Assembly: GCA_030533445.1 (NCBI GenBank)
Contig: CM060070.1
Coordinates: 28,174,001-28,238,000, forward strand
DNA length: 64,000 nt
Direction: 5' to 3'
Source of the DNA: Cyprinodon diabolis
Taxonomy: Eukaryota; Chordata; Actinopteri; Cyprinodontiformes; Cyprinodontidae
Under the pieces are notes generated by a model, which was given only the letters and a program-made list of their open reading frames with translations, searched no databases and was not told the DNA's origin. Below, one piece after another: positions 50,109 to 61,838 of this stretch; position 1 is the first letter of the stretch; every line of letters starts with the position of its first letter. A program made the position numbers and the translations under genes.

Positions 50109-51165
50109 CACTACCTATCAAAAGTTTGGGGTCACCCAAGCAATTTTGTGTTTTCCTGAAAAGTCACACTTATTCACCACCATACCTTGTGAAATGAATA
50201 GAAAATAGAGTCAAGACATTGACAAGGTTAGAAATAATTATTTGTATTTGAAATCTGATTTTTTTTTTTTTACATCAAACTTTGCTTTCGTCAAAGAATC
50301 CTCCATTTGCAGCAATTACAGCATTGCCGACCTTTGGCATTCTAGCTGTTTATTTGTTGAAGTCATCTGGAGAAATTGCACCCCACGCTTCCAGAAGCAG
50401 CTCCCACAAGTTATATTGGTTGGATGGGCACTTCTTGCGTACCATACGGTCACGCTGCTCCCACAACAGCTCAATGGGGTTCAGATCTGGTGACTCTCAC
50501 AAACGTTCTTCTTTGTGATCCAAACACCTCAAACCTGGATTCATCCATCCACAACACTTTTTTCCAGTCTTCCTCTGTCCAATGTTGGTGTGCTTTTGCC
50601 CATTTTAATCTTTCTTTTATTGGCCAGTCTCAGATATGGCTATTTCTTTGGCACTCTGCCCTGAAGCCCAGAATCCTGCAGCCGCCTCTTCATTGTAGAG
50701 GTTGACACTGGTGTTTTGCGTTTTCAGATGAAAGTTCTTTTTTTTCTGGCCATTTAGAGCGTTTAATAGACCCCACAAATGTGATGCTCCAGAAACTCAA
50801 TCTGCTCAAAGGAAGGTCAGTTTTGTAGCTTCTTTAACAAGCTAAACTGTTTTCAGATGTGTGAACATGATTGCACAAGGGTTTTCTAATCATCAATTAG
50901 CCTTCTGAGCCAATGAGCAAACACATTGTACCATTAGAACACTGGAGTGATAGTTGCTGGAAATGGGCCTCTATACACCTATGTACCGTAGACATTGCAC
51001 CAAAAACATTTGCAGCTAGAATAGTAATTTACCACATTAGCAATGTATAGAGTGTATTTCTTTAAAGTTAAGACTAGTTTAAAGTTATCTTCATTGAAAA
51101 GTACAGTGCTTTTCCTTTAAAAATAACGACATTTCCATGTGACCCCAAAGTTTTGAACGGTAGTG
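50109..51165 (-). mobile_element. Defective Tc1-like element of a second family
   Basis: The ends are inverted, CACTACCTATCAAAAGTTTG at the left and the reverse of CACTACCGTTCAAAACTTTG at the right, with TA flanks. The 1057-bp copy has lost large parts of the transposase. It belongs to a different Tc1 family from its neighbours and ends 8 bp before copy 2 begins. Confidence 0.9.
50285..50760 (-). pseudogene. Transposase remnant in the defective Tc1-like element
   Basis: On the minus strand the C-terminus reads ELLWEQRDRMVRKKCPSNQ, NLWELLLEAW, ARMPKVGNAVIAANGGFF. Upstream (higher coordinates) are fragments of the N-terminal and central parts. At least two internal deletions remove most catalytic residues, so it cannot work. 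Confidence 0.75.
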
Positions 51166-51173
51166 TACATATA

Positions 51174-52421
51174 CACTATATTGCCAAAAGTATTTGCTCA
51201 CCCATCCAAATTATTGGAATCAGGTGTTCCAATCACTTCCATGGCCACAGGTGTATAAATTCAAGCACCTAGGCATGCAGACTGTTTTTACAAACATTTG
51301 TGAAAGAATGGGTCGCTCTCAGGAGCTCAGTGAATTCCAGCGTGGAACTGTGATAGGATGCCACCTGTGCAACAAATCCAGTCGTGAAATTTCCTCGCTC
51401 CTAAATATTCCACAGTCAACTGTCAGCTGTATTATAAGAAAATGGAAGTGTTTGGGAACGACAGCAACTCAGCCACGAAGTGGTAGGCCACGTAAACTGA
51501 CGGAGCGGGGTCAGCGGATGCTGAAGCGCATAGTGCGAAGAGGTCGCCAACTTTCTGCAGAGTCAATCACTACAGACCTCCAAACTTCATGTGGCCTTCA
51601 GATTAGCTCAAGAACAGTGCGCAGAGAGCTTCATGGAATGGGTTTCCATGGTCGAGCAGCTGCATCCAAGCCATACATAACCAAGTGCAATGCAAAGCGT
51701 CGGATGCGGTGGTGTAAAGCACGCCGCCACTGGACTCTAGAGCAGTGGAGACGCGTTCTCTGGAGTGACGAATCGCGCTTCTCCATCTGGCAATCTGATG
51801 GACGGGTCTGGGTTTGGCGGTTGCCAGGAGAACGGTACTTGTCTGACTGCATTGTGCCAAGTGTAAAGTTTGATGGAGGGGGGATTATGGTGTGGGGTTG
51901 TTTTTCAGGAGCTGGGCTTGGCCCCTTAGTTCCAGTGAAAGGAACTCTGAATGCTTCAGCATACCAAGACATTTTGGACAATTCCATGCTCCCAACTTTG
52001 TGGGAACAGTTTGGAGCTGGCCCCTTCCTCTTCCAACATGACTGTGCACCAGTGCACAAAGCAAGGTCCATAAAGACATGGATGACAGAGTCTGGTGTGG
52101 ATGAACTTGACTGGCCTGCACAGAGTCCTGACCTCAACCCGATAGAACACCTTTGGGATGAATTAGAGCGGAGACTGAGAGCCAGGCCTTCTCGTCCAAC
52201 ATCAGTGTGCGACCTCACAAATGCGCTTCTGGAAGAATGGTCAAAAATTCCCATAAACACACTCCTAAACCTTGTGGACAGCCTTCCCAGAAGAGTTGAA
52301 GCTGTTCTAGCTGCAAAGGGTGGACCGACGTCATATTGAACCCTATGGATTAGGAACGGGATGTCACTTAAGCTCATATGTGAGTCAAGGCAGGTGAGCA
52401 AATACTTTTGGCAATATAGTG
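51174..52421 (+). mobile_element. Full-length Tc1/mariner transposon, copy 2
   Basis: The same 1248-bp element as copy 1, with identical 29-bp inverted repeats and TA at both flanks (51172-51173 and 52422-52423). Reading the two side by side I find one difference, G at 49278 and A at 51873, both at offset 699. Flanks differ, so this is a separate insertion, not a segmental duplication. Confidence 0.97.
51308..52339 (+). CDS. Tc1 transposase (DD34E), open frame, copy 2 with G189D
   Basis: The 343-residue transposase is identical to copy 1 except Gly189 to Asp in the glycine-rich box ([12 protein letters not shown]). The triad D154, D245, E280 and the helix-turn-helix region are kept. In Tc1 enzymes the first glycine of this box is strongly conserved, so this copy may be weakened or inactive although its frame is open. 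The start was chosen as in copy 1; an upstream in-frame ATG at 51194 lies in the terminal repeat. Confidence 0.93.
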   Translation: MGRSQELSEFQRGTVIGCHLCNKSSREISSLLNIPQSTVSCIIRKWKCLGTTATQPRSGRPRKLTERGQRMLKRIVRRGRQLSAESITTDLQTSCGLQISSRTVRRELHGMGFHGRAAASKPYITKCNAKRRMRWCKARRHWTLEQWRRVLWSDESRFSIWQSDGRVWVWRLPGERYLSDCIVPSVKFDGGGIMVWGCFSGAGLGPLVPVKGTLNASAYQDILDNSMLPTLWEQFGAGPFLFQHDCAPVHKARSIKTWMTESGVDELDWPAQSPDLNPIEHLWDELERRLRARPSRPTSVCDLTNALLEEWSKIPINTLLNLVDSLPRRVEAVLAAKGGPTSY

Positions 52422-52429
52422 TATATGTG

Positions 52430-52506
<77 letters not shown>
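52430..52506. repeat. TA microsatellite
   Basis: About 75 bp of (AT)n with one TTTATA interruption, just after the Tc1 copy 2 target site. Confidence 0.9.
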
Positions 52507-52510
<4 letters not shown>

Positions 52511-52680
52511 CTTCATACAGTTTTTATATGTTTAGGGAAAATACATATGAAAGACATAAATCACAATTCACAATTACAAACTGAAGTTAAGTGAAAATTT
52601 TGTAAGTGATATCAATGTTACATTAGACAATAATTGATATTGATGCTGTTAAAGCCTAAAGAAATAGTAACTTATATATT

Positions 52681-53400
52681 TTGAAAACAGCTATTATCAG
52701 CTGCAGAAAACTTTGGGCTATTTTGGCACCAAGAACAGGGAGTCCATGTTGCATGGTCACAATCACAAGTTATCATTCTGTGACCAAAACTGCAGCTGAC
52801 TTTAGGAGTGATGAAAGACTGGGCTCCTGTTGTGTGGTCCCACAGATGGTGTCGTGGTGGTTCCTCTCTGTGTCAGATGAGAAGTTTGGGAGTGGCAACA
52901 TTGCGCTTGTGCTCTTGAATTCATTATCTCAGACCACGACTGTTCCTGTGATCAGAGCTGGCAGAATGATTAGCAAACAGGCAACAAAGTCTTTCTGCCT
53001 TTTCTCCATTGCAGCCTCATGCACTAACTCACACATTATGTCTGTGGCAGAATTCTCGCTTATTTTTGTTTTTAAAAAAAGTGTATTTTTAATTGGTTCT
53101 GCCATGGTTTCAAATATGCGCAAAATAATCAGTCCAAGCATCAACCTACAAATAACACAGTCTTTGTTTCTTAGATTAAACAATTTTATTAATAAAAAAA
53201 TCCTCCATAGGTTAAGAAACATGAGTAAAGAAAAGCTCATGCGCTTTTTAAAAGCATCACTGAGTCCATACATGTTAGGGTCTCTGGGGTTTTACAGTTT
53301 TTCTGGTGTGAGTGATCTTCCTGTCACAGAGAGGATCTTTGCTGGTGGATGGGCCAACCCCTGTTCCTGCACACCGGAGAACCTTTCTCAATCAAGTTGA
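52681..53400 (+). other. Unassigned 239-codon open frame
   Basis: This is the longest open frame here outside the recognised elements. It has no ATG at its boundary that looks like a start context and no domain I recognise; composition is ordinary (Ser/Leu rich). The opposite strand is also open for 114 codons (52929-53273). A LINE-like 3' tail follows, so it may be a decayed retroelement, or chance. I do not claim a protein. Confidence 0.25.
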
Positions 53401-53698
53401 CTAGCATGTATATAAGGAGGCGAAGGATCATCACTCTTCACCAGTTGTTTACTTTTAATGATATTCCAGCCAAAGACCGAAACAAGGAATATCTTTCTGC
53501 TAGAAATTTGTCTACTTTTTAATCTCTTTTAATGTGGACTCTTTTTCCAGAAAATCAGTGAACCTCAATCCATCTCCAATGTTCATTGAAAAGGTCTTAC
53601 CAGGTCTTTCCAGAATTCCCCCATTGTGGGACAATAAAGTGATTTTGTATTCTATTCTAATTTATTCTATTCTATTTTATTATACTATATTCTGTGTC
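53401..53698 (+). repeat. Possible LINE 3' end
   Basis: CCCCCATTGTGGGACAATAA followed by repeated TTCTATTCTA units is typical of 3' ends of fish non-LTR elements. No coding part could be tied to it. Confidence 0.35.
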
Positions 53699-53706
53699 TC
53701 CAGCAC

Positions 53707-55018
53707 CAGTGATGGGACTAACGGCGTAGAAAGTAACGGCGTTACTAACGCCGTTACCTTGTTTTAGTAACGAGTAATCTAACTAATTACTTTGACTGTA
53801 ACTATAACGCAGTTACCATTGCAGACACCCCGTTACTGCGCGTTACTCAGGTCGCACAATGAACCTTTTTTCATGATAGGACTCGTGCGCAGCTGCGTGA
53901 AGCTGACACCCCACCCACGTCAAAAAACTCTGCAAATAGACTGAATTGTTAGTGCAACGTTAGTGCAGATTTGTGCAGAAAAAAAATATTGTTTGTGCTA
54001 CTTTTGTTTAAGAGATATTAAAGATTATTTTTTAGGTCATCCAGAGGTGCGCGCCGTGTCATGAGAGAGGGGAGGATGAGAATGGCTGATCTATAGTGAG
54101 ATTCCGTCTGTCAGTTGGGTAGGTGTGTGTTTCCGCTGGCGGGTGTTAACGTACAGCACACACAGAGAGATGGAGAGTGAGGAGGATCCAGCAGCAAAAC
54201 AGCGTTTTCCACATGGAAATACCGGTGTTACGTCGAGCTGCGTTTCCCCATCACATAACGGTTTCCTCTGCATCTCCGCACAGCGCAGGCGGCAAGAGTC
54301 ACCGCGCAAGCGACAGGAAACGCGCATGCTCGCTAAAGGCGCGCAACAGTCGCCCTGTGCTCGCGCCACAGGAGAACTATGGAGAGCGTGAACGATCAAA
54401 TGATTAACCTGACAACAGCCAGAAATGATAGCCTATATGGAGAAAGGGAGAAATCTGGATGGATGGATGGATGGATGGATGGATGGATGGATACTCTGCC
54501 TTTTCAACCTACTGTATTTTTTATTTTAAAAATTATTTGATGGCCTTTGTGGCAGGGATGGAGATCCATATTTTATGTCACACGCAGAGTATACATCTAG
54601 ATAGATAGATGGATAGATAGATGTTGCAGTATCTATAACAACCCACACACACAGGATTTCAGAATTAGACATCCCCAGTTATTAATTTCACCAGATCTGA
54701 ATGCCCTGTTAAAAAACTTCACATCGCGTTCCCCCCTGATGTTTTTTACGTTGAGTTGCAATAAATGCTAAACTCTCTGCAGGTTCTTGTCTTTGTCGTC
54801 CTCTCTATTCAGCTGGCTTTGGAAACACGGCGAGAAGGTGGGGTCTGGGTGGTGAGGGTTACCGGGGCGAGAAACGCAAAAGTAACGCAATAGTTACTTT
54901 TACTAGTAACTAGTTACTTTTATTGTGGAGTAACTCAGTTAGTAACTCAGTTACTTTTTGGGAGAAGTAACTAGTAACTATAACTAATTACTTTATCAAA
55001 GTAACATGCCCAACACTG
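53707..55018 (-). mobile_element. Non-autonomous hAT-type element, copy C (inverted)
   Basis: The 1312-bp reverse-orientation copy of the 12070 and 31216 elements lies between perfect 8-bp duplications TCCAGCAC (53699-53706 and 55019-55026). Both ends are complete, including the GGCGTTACTAACGCCGTTAC palindrome. The MESEEDPAAKQ frame runs on the plus strand from 54171 but a one-base insertion near 54258 shifts it. It has a GGAT run at 54458-54493 and AGAT units near 54600. Confidence 0.92.
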
Positions 55019-55026
55019 TCCAGCAC

Positions 55027-58000
55027 AACATCTCTTGCAAGTAGCAACCCTCTCGGATCTCACTCACATTCTGCCAGACCTTCAGTCTGCAAAGCCTGCT
55101 GAATCAAACCCCTACAGATCCACGCTACCTACCCTTCATCTCTCAAGTAAACAAATAAATCAGTCATCAGTTGTCATCACCCAGCTCCTTCCTGATCAGT
55201 CTGCTTTTTCCCTTCACACCAACCAGAAAGTTCAATGGACTTCATACAATTCTCCTCTTCCAGATTTGTGACTTTTGTAAATTCTGCATGTCGGTCAGAA
55301 AACTACAAACCAACAGACAACAAAATGATAAATAGGTAATTTTGGTGTGACACTAGTTCACTGTGCAAATGTGAGTCCAAGTGTCATCTTTCTTTGGAAG
55401 ATACATGCTAAGTTTTATCTTTAAATGCTTACAGTAACATATATCATATATTAATAATTTAGCCTGTCTTAATTCAACTTAATGCAAATTCCATATTTTC
55501 TAAAAGGTTAACTTATGAAAACTTTGTTTCTGTTTTTTTGTCAAATATGCTGAGTGAGCTTTAATGTGTTTAATACCAAATAAAACTAAATTAATAGAGG
55601 CAGCACACTGTTTATTCTGGTTATGTCCATCACAAAGAACTTGCATATGCAAGTTCAGTCCACAATTGTTCTTACAGTCCTTTTAAAATCACCAAATATT
55701 CAAAGATGTGGGTTTTCTGACTCTGTAGCAGTGCTATCTATAGAAAAACCCACATGACACAAGCCAAATGGACAGAAAGACCTTTACGGAAATAAAGCTC
55801 AGATCTACAAGGTTTGAGGGCAACTACATGTAACAGCAGATATAACATCCTCCACATCTAGGGATTAAAAATGTATAAAACTTTTAAATCAAATGAATCT
55901 TTTTGTAAATCAATCTAAAAAAAATTGACTTTTTGAATTGAGCATATTTGGTTCTTAAGAATAAATCTTTATGTCATACATCTTAAATGTAGAAAGATTT
56001 TGCAATGAACACTTAAGTTGAACAAAGTTCTGAGGAATGCTTTATTACTGATCAATGACTCCATGTTTCCCTGAAATATAAAAAGAACCTGAACTGTGTA
56101 CTAATTAGCTCCTCTTTAAAATGGTTAAAACAGAGCACATGTTCTTAAAGGAATGCTGTTGTGTTGATCTTTAAGTATGAAAACAGTTATAAGAAAAGAC
56201 CTTAATTATCCAAACTAAGTGATCACAGAAATAAGTTCAAGCATCTAAATCCCATCACAAGCTGTGACAAATTATGAGTGCTCCAAGTCCGAGTTTTACA
56301 CAGTCATGTTGATAGTTACTAACGCAACATAACCCATTAGGAATTCAAAGGTTATGTTTTTAGCCTTTTACGGAAAAATTAACAAAAACTGGATGTATCT
56401 ATACTTCTGCATTTTAAATTGTATTTAACCCTGACAAGGAAAAACTGTTTATATGGATGATAAAAGAGCTGTTTTAAACGTTTAACATTTGATTTGATTA
56501 AATTTTATAAATTTATTTTGCTGAAAGGGGACAGTCCAAATTTGAAAGCCTGAATTAGCCTAAAGCTATTTTTCAGCTGTAGTCCCCAGGCCGTGATGTT
56601 AAAAACAGCAATAACATACAATATCAGTTTCAAAATAGTTAGATTTGTTAAGTAAAGTCATGCAGAGCTTAACCGTCATCGTATGACCATGGCCCACCCT
56701 GGCGCCCCTTTAGTCTACCTGTCCAATGGCCATTTCAGGGGATTGAAACCATGACTTGTTCTTTAGATTCATATGTCCGCATATCCTGGAGCAGACGAGG
56801 CACCAGAGTGTTTATCTACGGCGGAAGCCCAGGCTAAACAGGAAGGGATACAAGACATACACCTGGGAATTAGAACAGAGACCCCATATCTACAGTCCCA
56901 CTCAGCGTGGATTAGCTTTGTCATTAGTCACTTAAATAAAGGTCAGTTAGCAAAACACCTGTAAGTCACCCTTTGAATTTGCTATAACACCTGCAGTGTA
57001 GTTTGTGTCATTGGTAGAATTGGACATATTGAGCGGAAATGTCCACTATCTGTGCAGCATAAGTGACACATGAGCATATGAGCTTTTCAGACAGAAAAAT
57101 AAATCCTGTCAAAGCAGAAGAGGAAAGGAGAAAGGAGTGTTTGAAGTCAATGAGCTGCTGGGAGGACAAGGAAGACAAATGATTCAGTCTGTTTCAGAAA
57201 CTTTAACTCACTTGTTAAGGAACAGTAACATGTTTGTGTGTGGTAGTGAAAACCCACCTCTAAGATTTGACTCTATGCATATACACTGTAACCCGGGACA
57301 TTTCTCTGATGATGTCAGATTAGCATTAAGCAGGAGTTTATGCCTGTGTTTATATCTGGGATTGTTTTTAAGGAGACTGTGAGGGAAATGTAAACAGCGG
57401 AAGGTAGTGGCTAAGGGAGAGTGGAGGAGACATTCCATGTGCAGGTTTTTGTGTTTGTATCGCGTGGATAATGACATCAGCGGCTGGGCAAGGAGGAGGT
57501 GAAGGGGCTCTGGTCAGTGTGAAAGTGGAGTCTGTTAACCAGACATCTTCCGACTGCACGCCACACTCACAACGGAGCACTCAGCCCCAGGCAGAGAACT
57601 GGAGGATTTGCTGACGGCGGTCTGCCAAAAGCAGTCAGCTCTGTTGCAGTTTAAATGTCTCAGCGCAGAAGTCTGGATAGAGAAAAGTAACAGTCACAGC
57701 AAACATGAGCTTTGGATTTCAACATTAAAAGGTTTCCTGTTCAAATGCATTGCTCTACCAATCTTAAATGGTCCATACCTTTTATTCTGTAGTAAAAAGT
57801 GAAATGTAGCTAGGATTCTTACCGTTTAATTTAATTAAAATAGTCTCAAGTTTCATCATTCTCACTTTTATAGTGCCACAGCAGAAAAATTAAACTAAAT
57901 TTAATCCTGAAATTGTCTAACCAAGGTATATCTCTATATCTGTACCAACAGTATTTCAATCTGAAAAACTCACATGGAAAGAAAAACATAATTAGAAGAA

Positions 58001-58904
58001 TTGTATTGATACAATTATTTTAAGACTTTGGCGCTCAGACCTTGGCAGAAAACATTAGTCCTGAGTTTAATATGCATAAGCAGGTGTATGAGAACAGGGA
58101 TTTTTCCCCTCATGCCTGAAACTGTTGGTGGAGTGGAGTAGATGAAGTTTATTCAGTTCATAGACTGCTGGTTGGTGAGACGATCTGCTTGGGCTGTATT
58201 GTGAGATCCAGTAGACTGCGTGAGCTGATTCTAGTGCTTCACTCAGGGTACCCGGAAAGATAGATGTCCAGCTTGAATAAAGACAGGTTTGTGTCAACTT
58301 GTCCTTTGGGAGAGGTTTGGGACCGGTTCACACAAACCTGTCGTTCCCAAAGGAAGTTAAATTATGTAAAAGAAGGAAGGTAAATTATGTTTTGGTTTTA
58401 CCTTCTAGAAGTAGATTTTTGGATTTATTCTATGTAGAGTCTAATCGTTATTTTGCTGCAGGAAAGATTCTGACCTAATCTTAATGATAAAATCCAACTT
58501 CAAAAGTCCAAAATTATCTAACCATTGAAAATAATTTATGATTGAGATATTGCTTCCTAAGATTACCAAGCTAGCTGCTCATATTTGGAACAATAACTTC
58601 TACCCATTCTGCCAGCTTGGTAATCTGAAAGCTAATTTAGATGCTAAACAGACAGACATTTGCTTGCTATTTACAGAGAATCCAATAAATATTCACACAG
58701 GAAATTGAGGTTGGAGATGGTGCGCCATCAATGATCGTCATGTGTGAAACATGTATGGAAACAAGTCATTTCCAGTAAGGATGAAGTTTTGATATATAGG
58801 AAATGCAGGCAGAGTAAAATAGGCATTTTATATAACGACAGACATTTGACTGAGGTTTAAAGGTTGATGAAATAGCATTTTGCAAATACCCATAACATTT
58901 TGAA
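55027..58904. other. Non-coding DNA with two unique blocks
   Basis: About 56680-56960 and 57100-57790 are unique, less AT-rich and free of known repeats; the second includes TGATGATGTCAGATTAGCAT and GGATAATGACATCAGCGGC. The rest is AT-rich. No gene was identified. Confidence 0.3.
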
Positions 58905-60797
58905 TATCAAGCTGTTTTATCTATCTGGCCCTAACAGAGCTGTAACTTCTTCTTTAAAAAGCTCTTTAATCCTACACTTTTTAGCTTTATGAAATATACC
59001 TGTGTACCGCCCCAAACAGTCAGACTCCAAACTCAACCATAAACACCAGGAAGACAATTGTAGACCCTCACCAGGCTGGGAAGGGTGAATCTACAATAGG
59101 TTAGCAGGTTGGTGTGAATAAGCTAACAGTGGAAGCAACTGTAAGAATATGGGAGATGTACAAGACCAATAAAAGCTATTGATATCTCCCCCGATCTGGG
59201 GACCTATGCAAGATGCCATCCTGCGGGGTATGAGAACAATGAACAAAAACCTGGAAATACATGGAGGGACCTGATTAGTGACGTGCAGAGAGCTGGAGCT
59301 AATGTAACAAAGGCTACAATCTGTAACACAATACACCAAGAGGGATTCAAATCCTACAGTGGCACTAGGCATGTCCTTCTGCTTAAGCCAGAACATGTCA
59401 AGGCCTATCTTAAGATTGCCATTGAACATATGGATAATTTGAAAGAATGTTGTGAGAATGTGGCCAGACAAATCAAAGTAGAACTTTTGGTACACACTTA
59501 ATTTGTCGTGTTTGGATGAAAAACAAGGCTGAGCTGCATCCCAAGAACACCATACATGTGGTGAAGCTTGGTGGTGGCAGCATCATGCCTTGGGCCTGTT
59601 TTTCTGCAAACGGGACATAACGACTGATCACTACCAAGGGAAGAATAACCATGGCTATGTATTGTGAGATTTTAAGCGAAACAGTCTTTCCATCAGTGAG
59701 AGCATTGATGGAACTTAGTTGGATCTTCCAGCATTGCAATGATCCAAAACTAAATGCTTTAGCAACAAATAGGTGGCTCTAAGGTCCTCTGCAGTGGTTT
59801 CAAAAGTATTAATGTTTTTTACTTAAGTAGAAGTAGAAGTCCAACTGTTTAAAAATATTGTTAAGAAGTTAGAATATCAACTTAAACTTTTTCTCAAGTA
59901 AAAGTGTAAAAGTAACATTTTTAAAACTACTTAGTATAAAAGTTAAATTAATGCTGGAAAAATGTTAAGGACAAATGCTTCAAACTTTATACTGGTTACT
60001 GCAGTAGCCTATTAGAGGAACATTTTTCTACAATTCTAGATAAAAACTTAATTTAGTTTGTTTTATAACTAGTGGTAACAGTGTCAAATTGAACTTTGCA
60101 TCCTCTTGAAAAACGATTTATTTTGATATGTGAAGAACAACAAGTTGACACAGAACAGAGTTCAACAATAAAGAAATTAATTAGGATGAAACAAATTATT
60201 TTGATGTTATTTATTTATTTATTTTTTGTACCAACAGGCCCATGAAACTTAGCTTAAATCATTCAAAAGTAAATCTATTTTTGAAATGTAAGGAGTAAAA
60301 AGTAGAGATAACTGCAGAAATATGTAAGGAGTAGAAGCAAAAATCTGTCTAAAAAATAAGGACTTCAGTGAAGTATATAAAACCAAAATTTCAACTTAAG
60401 TAAGGTAATGAAGTATTTGTACTTTGTCACTTGACAGGTCTGATCCTTGGGTGCACTAGTCTGAAGAGCTCAACTCCATAAAAAATTGAGGAGAAAGTCT
60501 GAGTCGCTCAGCATGAGCCTCATAACATCCCTGTTATAGTGTAGATCTGCATGGATAACCTCTGTCATTGCCAACACAGGTTGTGCTACAAAGTGAGTAA
60601 GTTGAACTTTTGTTATTGACCAAATACTTATCTTCCACTATAATTTACAAAGAAATTCTTACATTGGGATTTCCTAGATTTTTCTGATTTGGTCACTCAT
60701 AGCTGAAGTGTACCTATAATTATAATTACTGACCTCCATCATTTTCTAAGTAGGAGATCTTGCACAATCAGTGGCTGATTATATACTTCTTGCTTTT
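58905..60797 (+). mobile_element. Decayed Tc1-like transposon, interrupted by another element
   Basis: The plus strand carries transposase pieces: CCAGGCTGGGAAGGGTGAAT region, QRAGANVTKATICNT and LLLKPEHVKAYLKIAIEHM, then a VKLGGGSIM-type glycine-rich box near 59566. The C-terminal CTCTGTCATTGCCAACACAG follows near 60563. The right end reads TTATTGACCAAATACTTATC and finally AATCAGTGGCTGATTATATA near 60769, the decayed terminal repeat. The left terminal repeat is missing; homology begins near 58935. Frames are broken and 59792-60442 is an insertion. Confidence 0.8.
59792..60442. mobile_element. Non-autonomous hAT-like element nested in the Tc1 relic
   Basis: It begins CAGTGGTTTCAAAAGTATTA and ends with TTTGTACTTTGTCACTTGAC, inside a large family of percomorph repeats full of ACTTAAGTA and AAAAGTA motifs. 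About 650 bp with no coding frame. Flanking 8-mers GTCCTCTG and ATCCTTGG match only partly, so target duplication is weak. Position inside the transposase fixes its age as younger than the Tc1. Confidence 0.6.
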
Positions 60798-61838
60798 AAA
60801 AAAATCCAGAAAAATCCTTTTTTCAAAAAAGGTTACATTTGTAATAGTAAAAGAGATATAACTGGAGAAACTTCTCACCGACTAAGGCTCATTGGTTCTC
60901 TTTCTATTCTATCAGAAGAGGTGGTCCTTGCTTTCTCTGCAGTCTGTCTTTGATCAGTCTCGCTCTTCTCTCCCTACAATTTATTCTCTAGAGACAGACA
61001 AAGACTGTCCCTCCAACAAACGTAGCCGCTGCCTTTCAGGGCCAAGCGTCAGACTGTTGAGAGACTGAGACAACAGGAGAAGAGCAGGGCTGCGGAGGGG
61101 ACGAGATGCGAGGAGAAGAAAGAACAGGGGTGAAGAGAGGAGAGAAGAGGAGCATGCAGTTTCACCCACTCCGGAGGTCTCGGGCAGCCCCCTGCTCACA
61201 GTACCCTATCTCCAGAAGGCCTCATTCAGAGACTCACCTAATGAACACTCCTGCCCTCATTCAGCCCCACAATGGAGTCCTCCACAGCCATTGAGCCAGC
61301 TCACAAAGGGGAACATCGCCCCAATTAAACCCCATAGACAATGAGCAGGGGTAGGTGAAACGGTGGAGGTGTGTGTGTGTAATATGTGGACGTATGAGGG
61401 GTCGAGCTGGGGGGTCAGCAGGGTAATGAACAGGCCTAAAGTAGCAGATCTCATTGGAGGTCTGATGAAGTGCTGTAGCCTCTGATGTCCTATTTGGATC
61501 AGTAAGAAGCAATTAGGTGCCCACTGGCAGCACATCCAAAACCTTTGTCCTGCTGCAATCTCAGCTAGCATGTGTATAGTAAAGAAGTGTGTTTTAAAGA
61601 AGAAACAAGAAGGCCAATGACAGAGTGCAAACCACCTGAGTAAAAATAAGAAACTTTACCCAACCACTATCCTTTAAAATAGCAAAAAAATGGACAGAGT
61701 GTGTGGTATGTTTGTCAAATATTTCAGAACAAACAGGCATTCACAAATACAAAAGTAGCTCATCATCATTTTTCACTATTCACATAAATAAGCCAAGCTG
61801 ATGTGTAGTTTTCTTTATAAATACATTTTCTTTATGTT
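60798..61838. promoter_or_regulatory. Candidate regulatory block in unique DNA (about 60985-61575)
   Basis: This is GC-balanced, repeat-free sequence in an AT-rich desert. It holds ACAATGG (61270), CCATTGAGCC, ACAAAGGGG and ACAATGAGC, all Sox/TCF-like, together with CCAATTAAACC and GCAATTAGGTG homeodomain-type sites within about 250 bp. No coding frame with a domain was seen. This is a prediction from motif density only. Confidence 0.35.

Noticed and set aside
48579..52421. The two Tc1 copies as one segmental duplication
   Set aside because: Flanking DNA differs, each copy has its own TA target, and identity ends at the inverted repeats.
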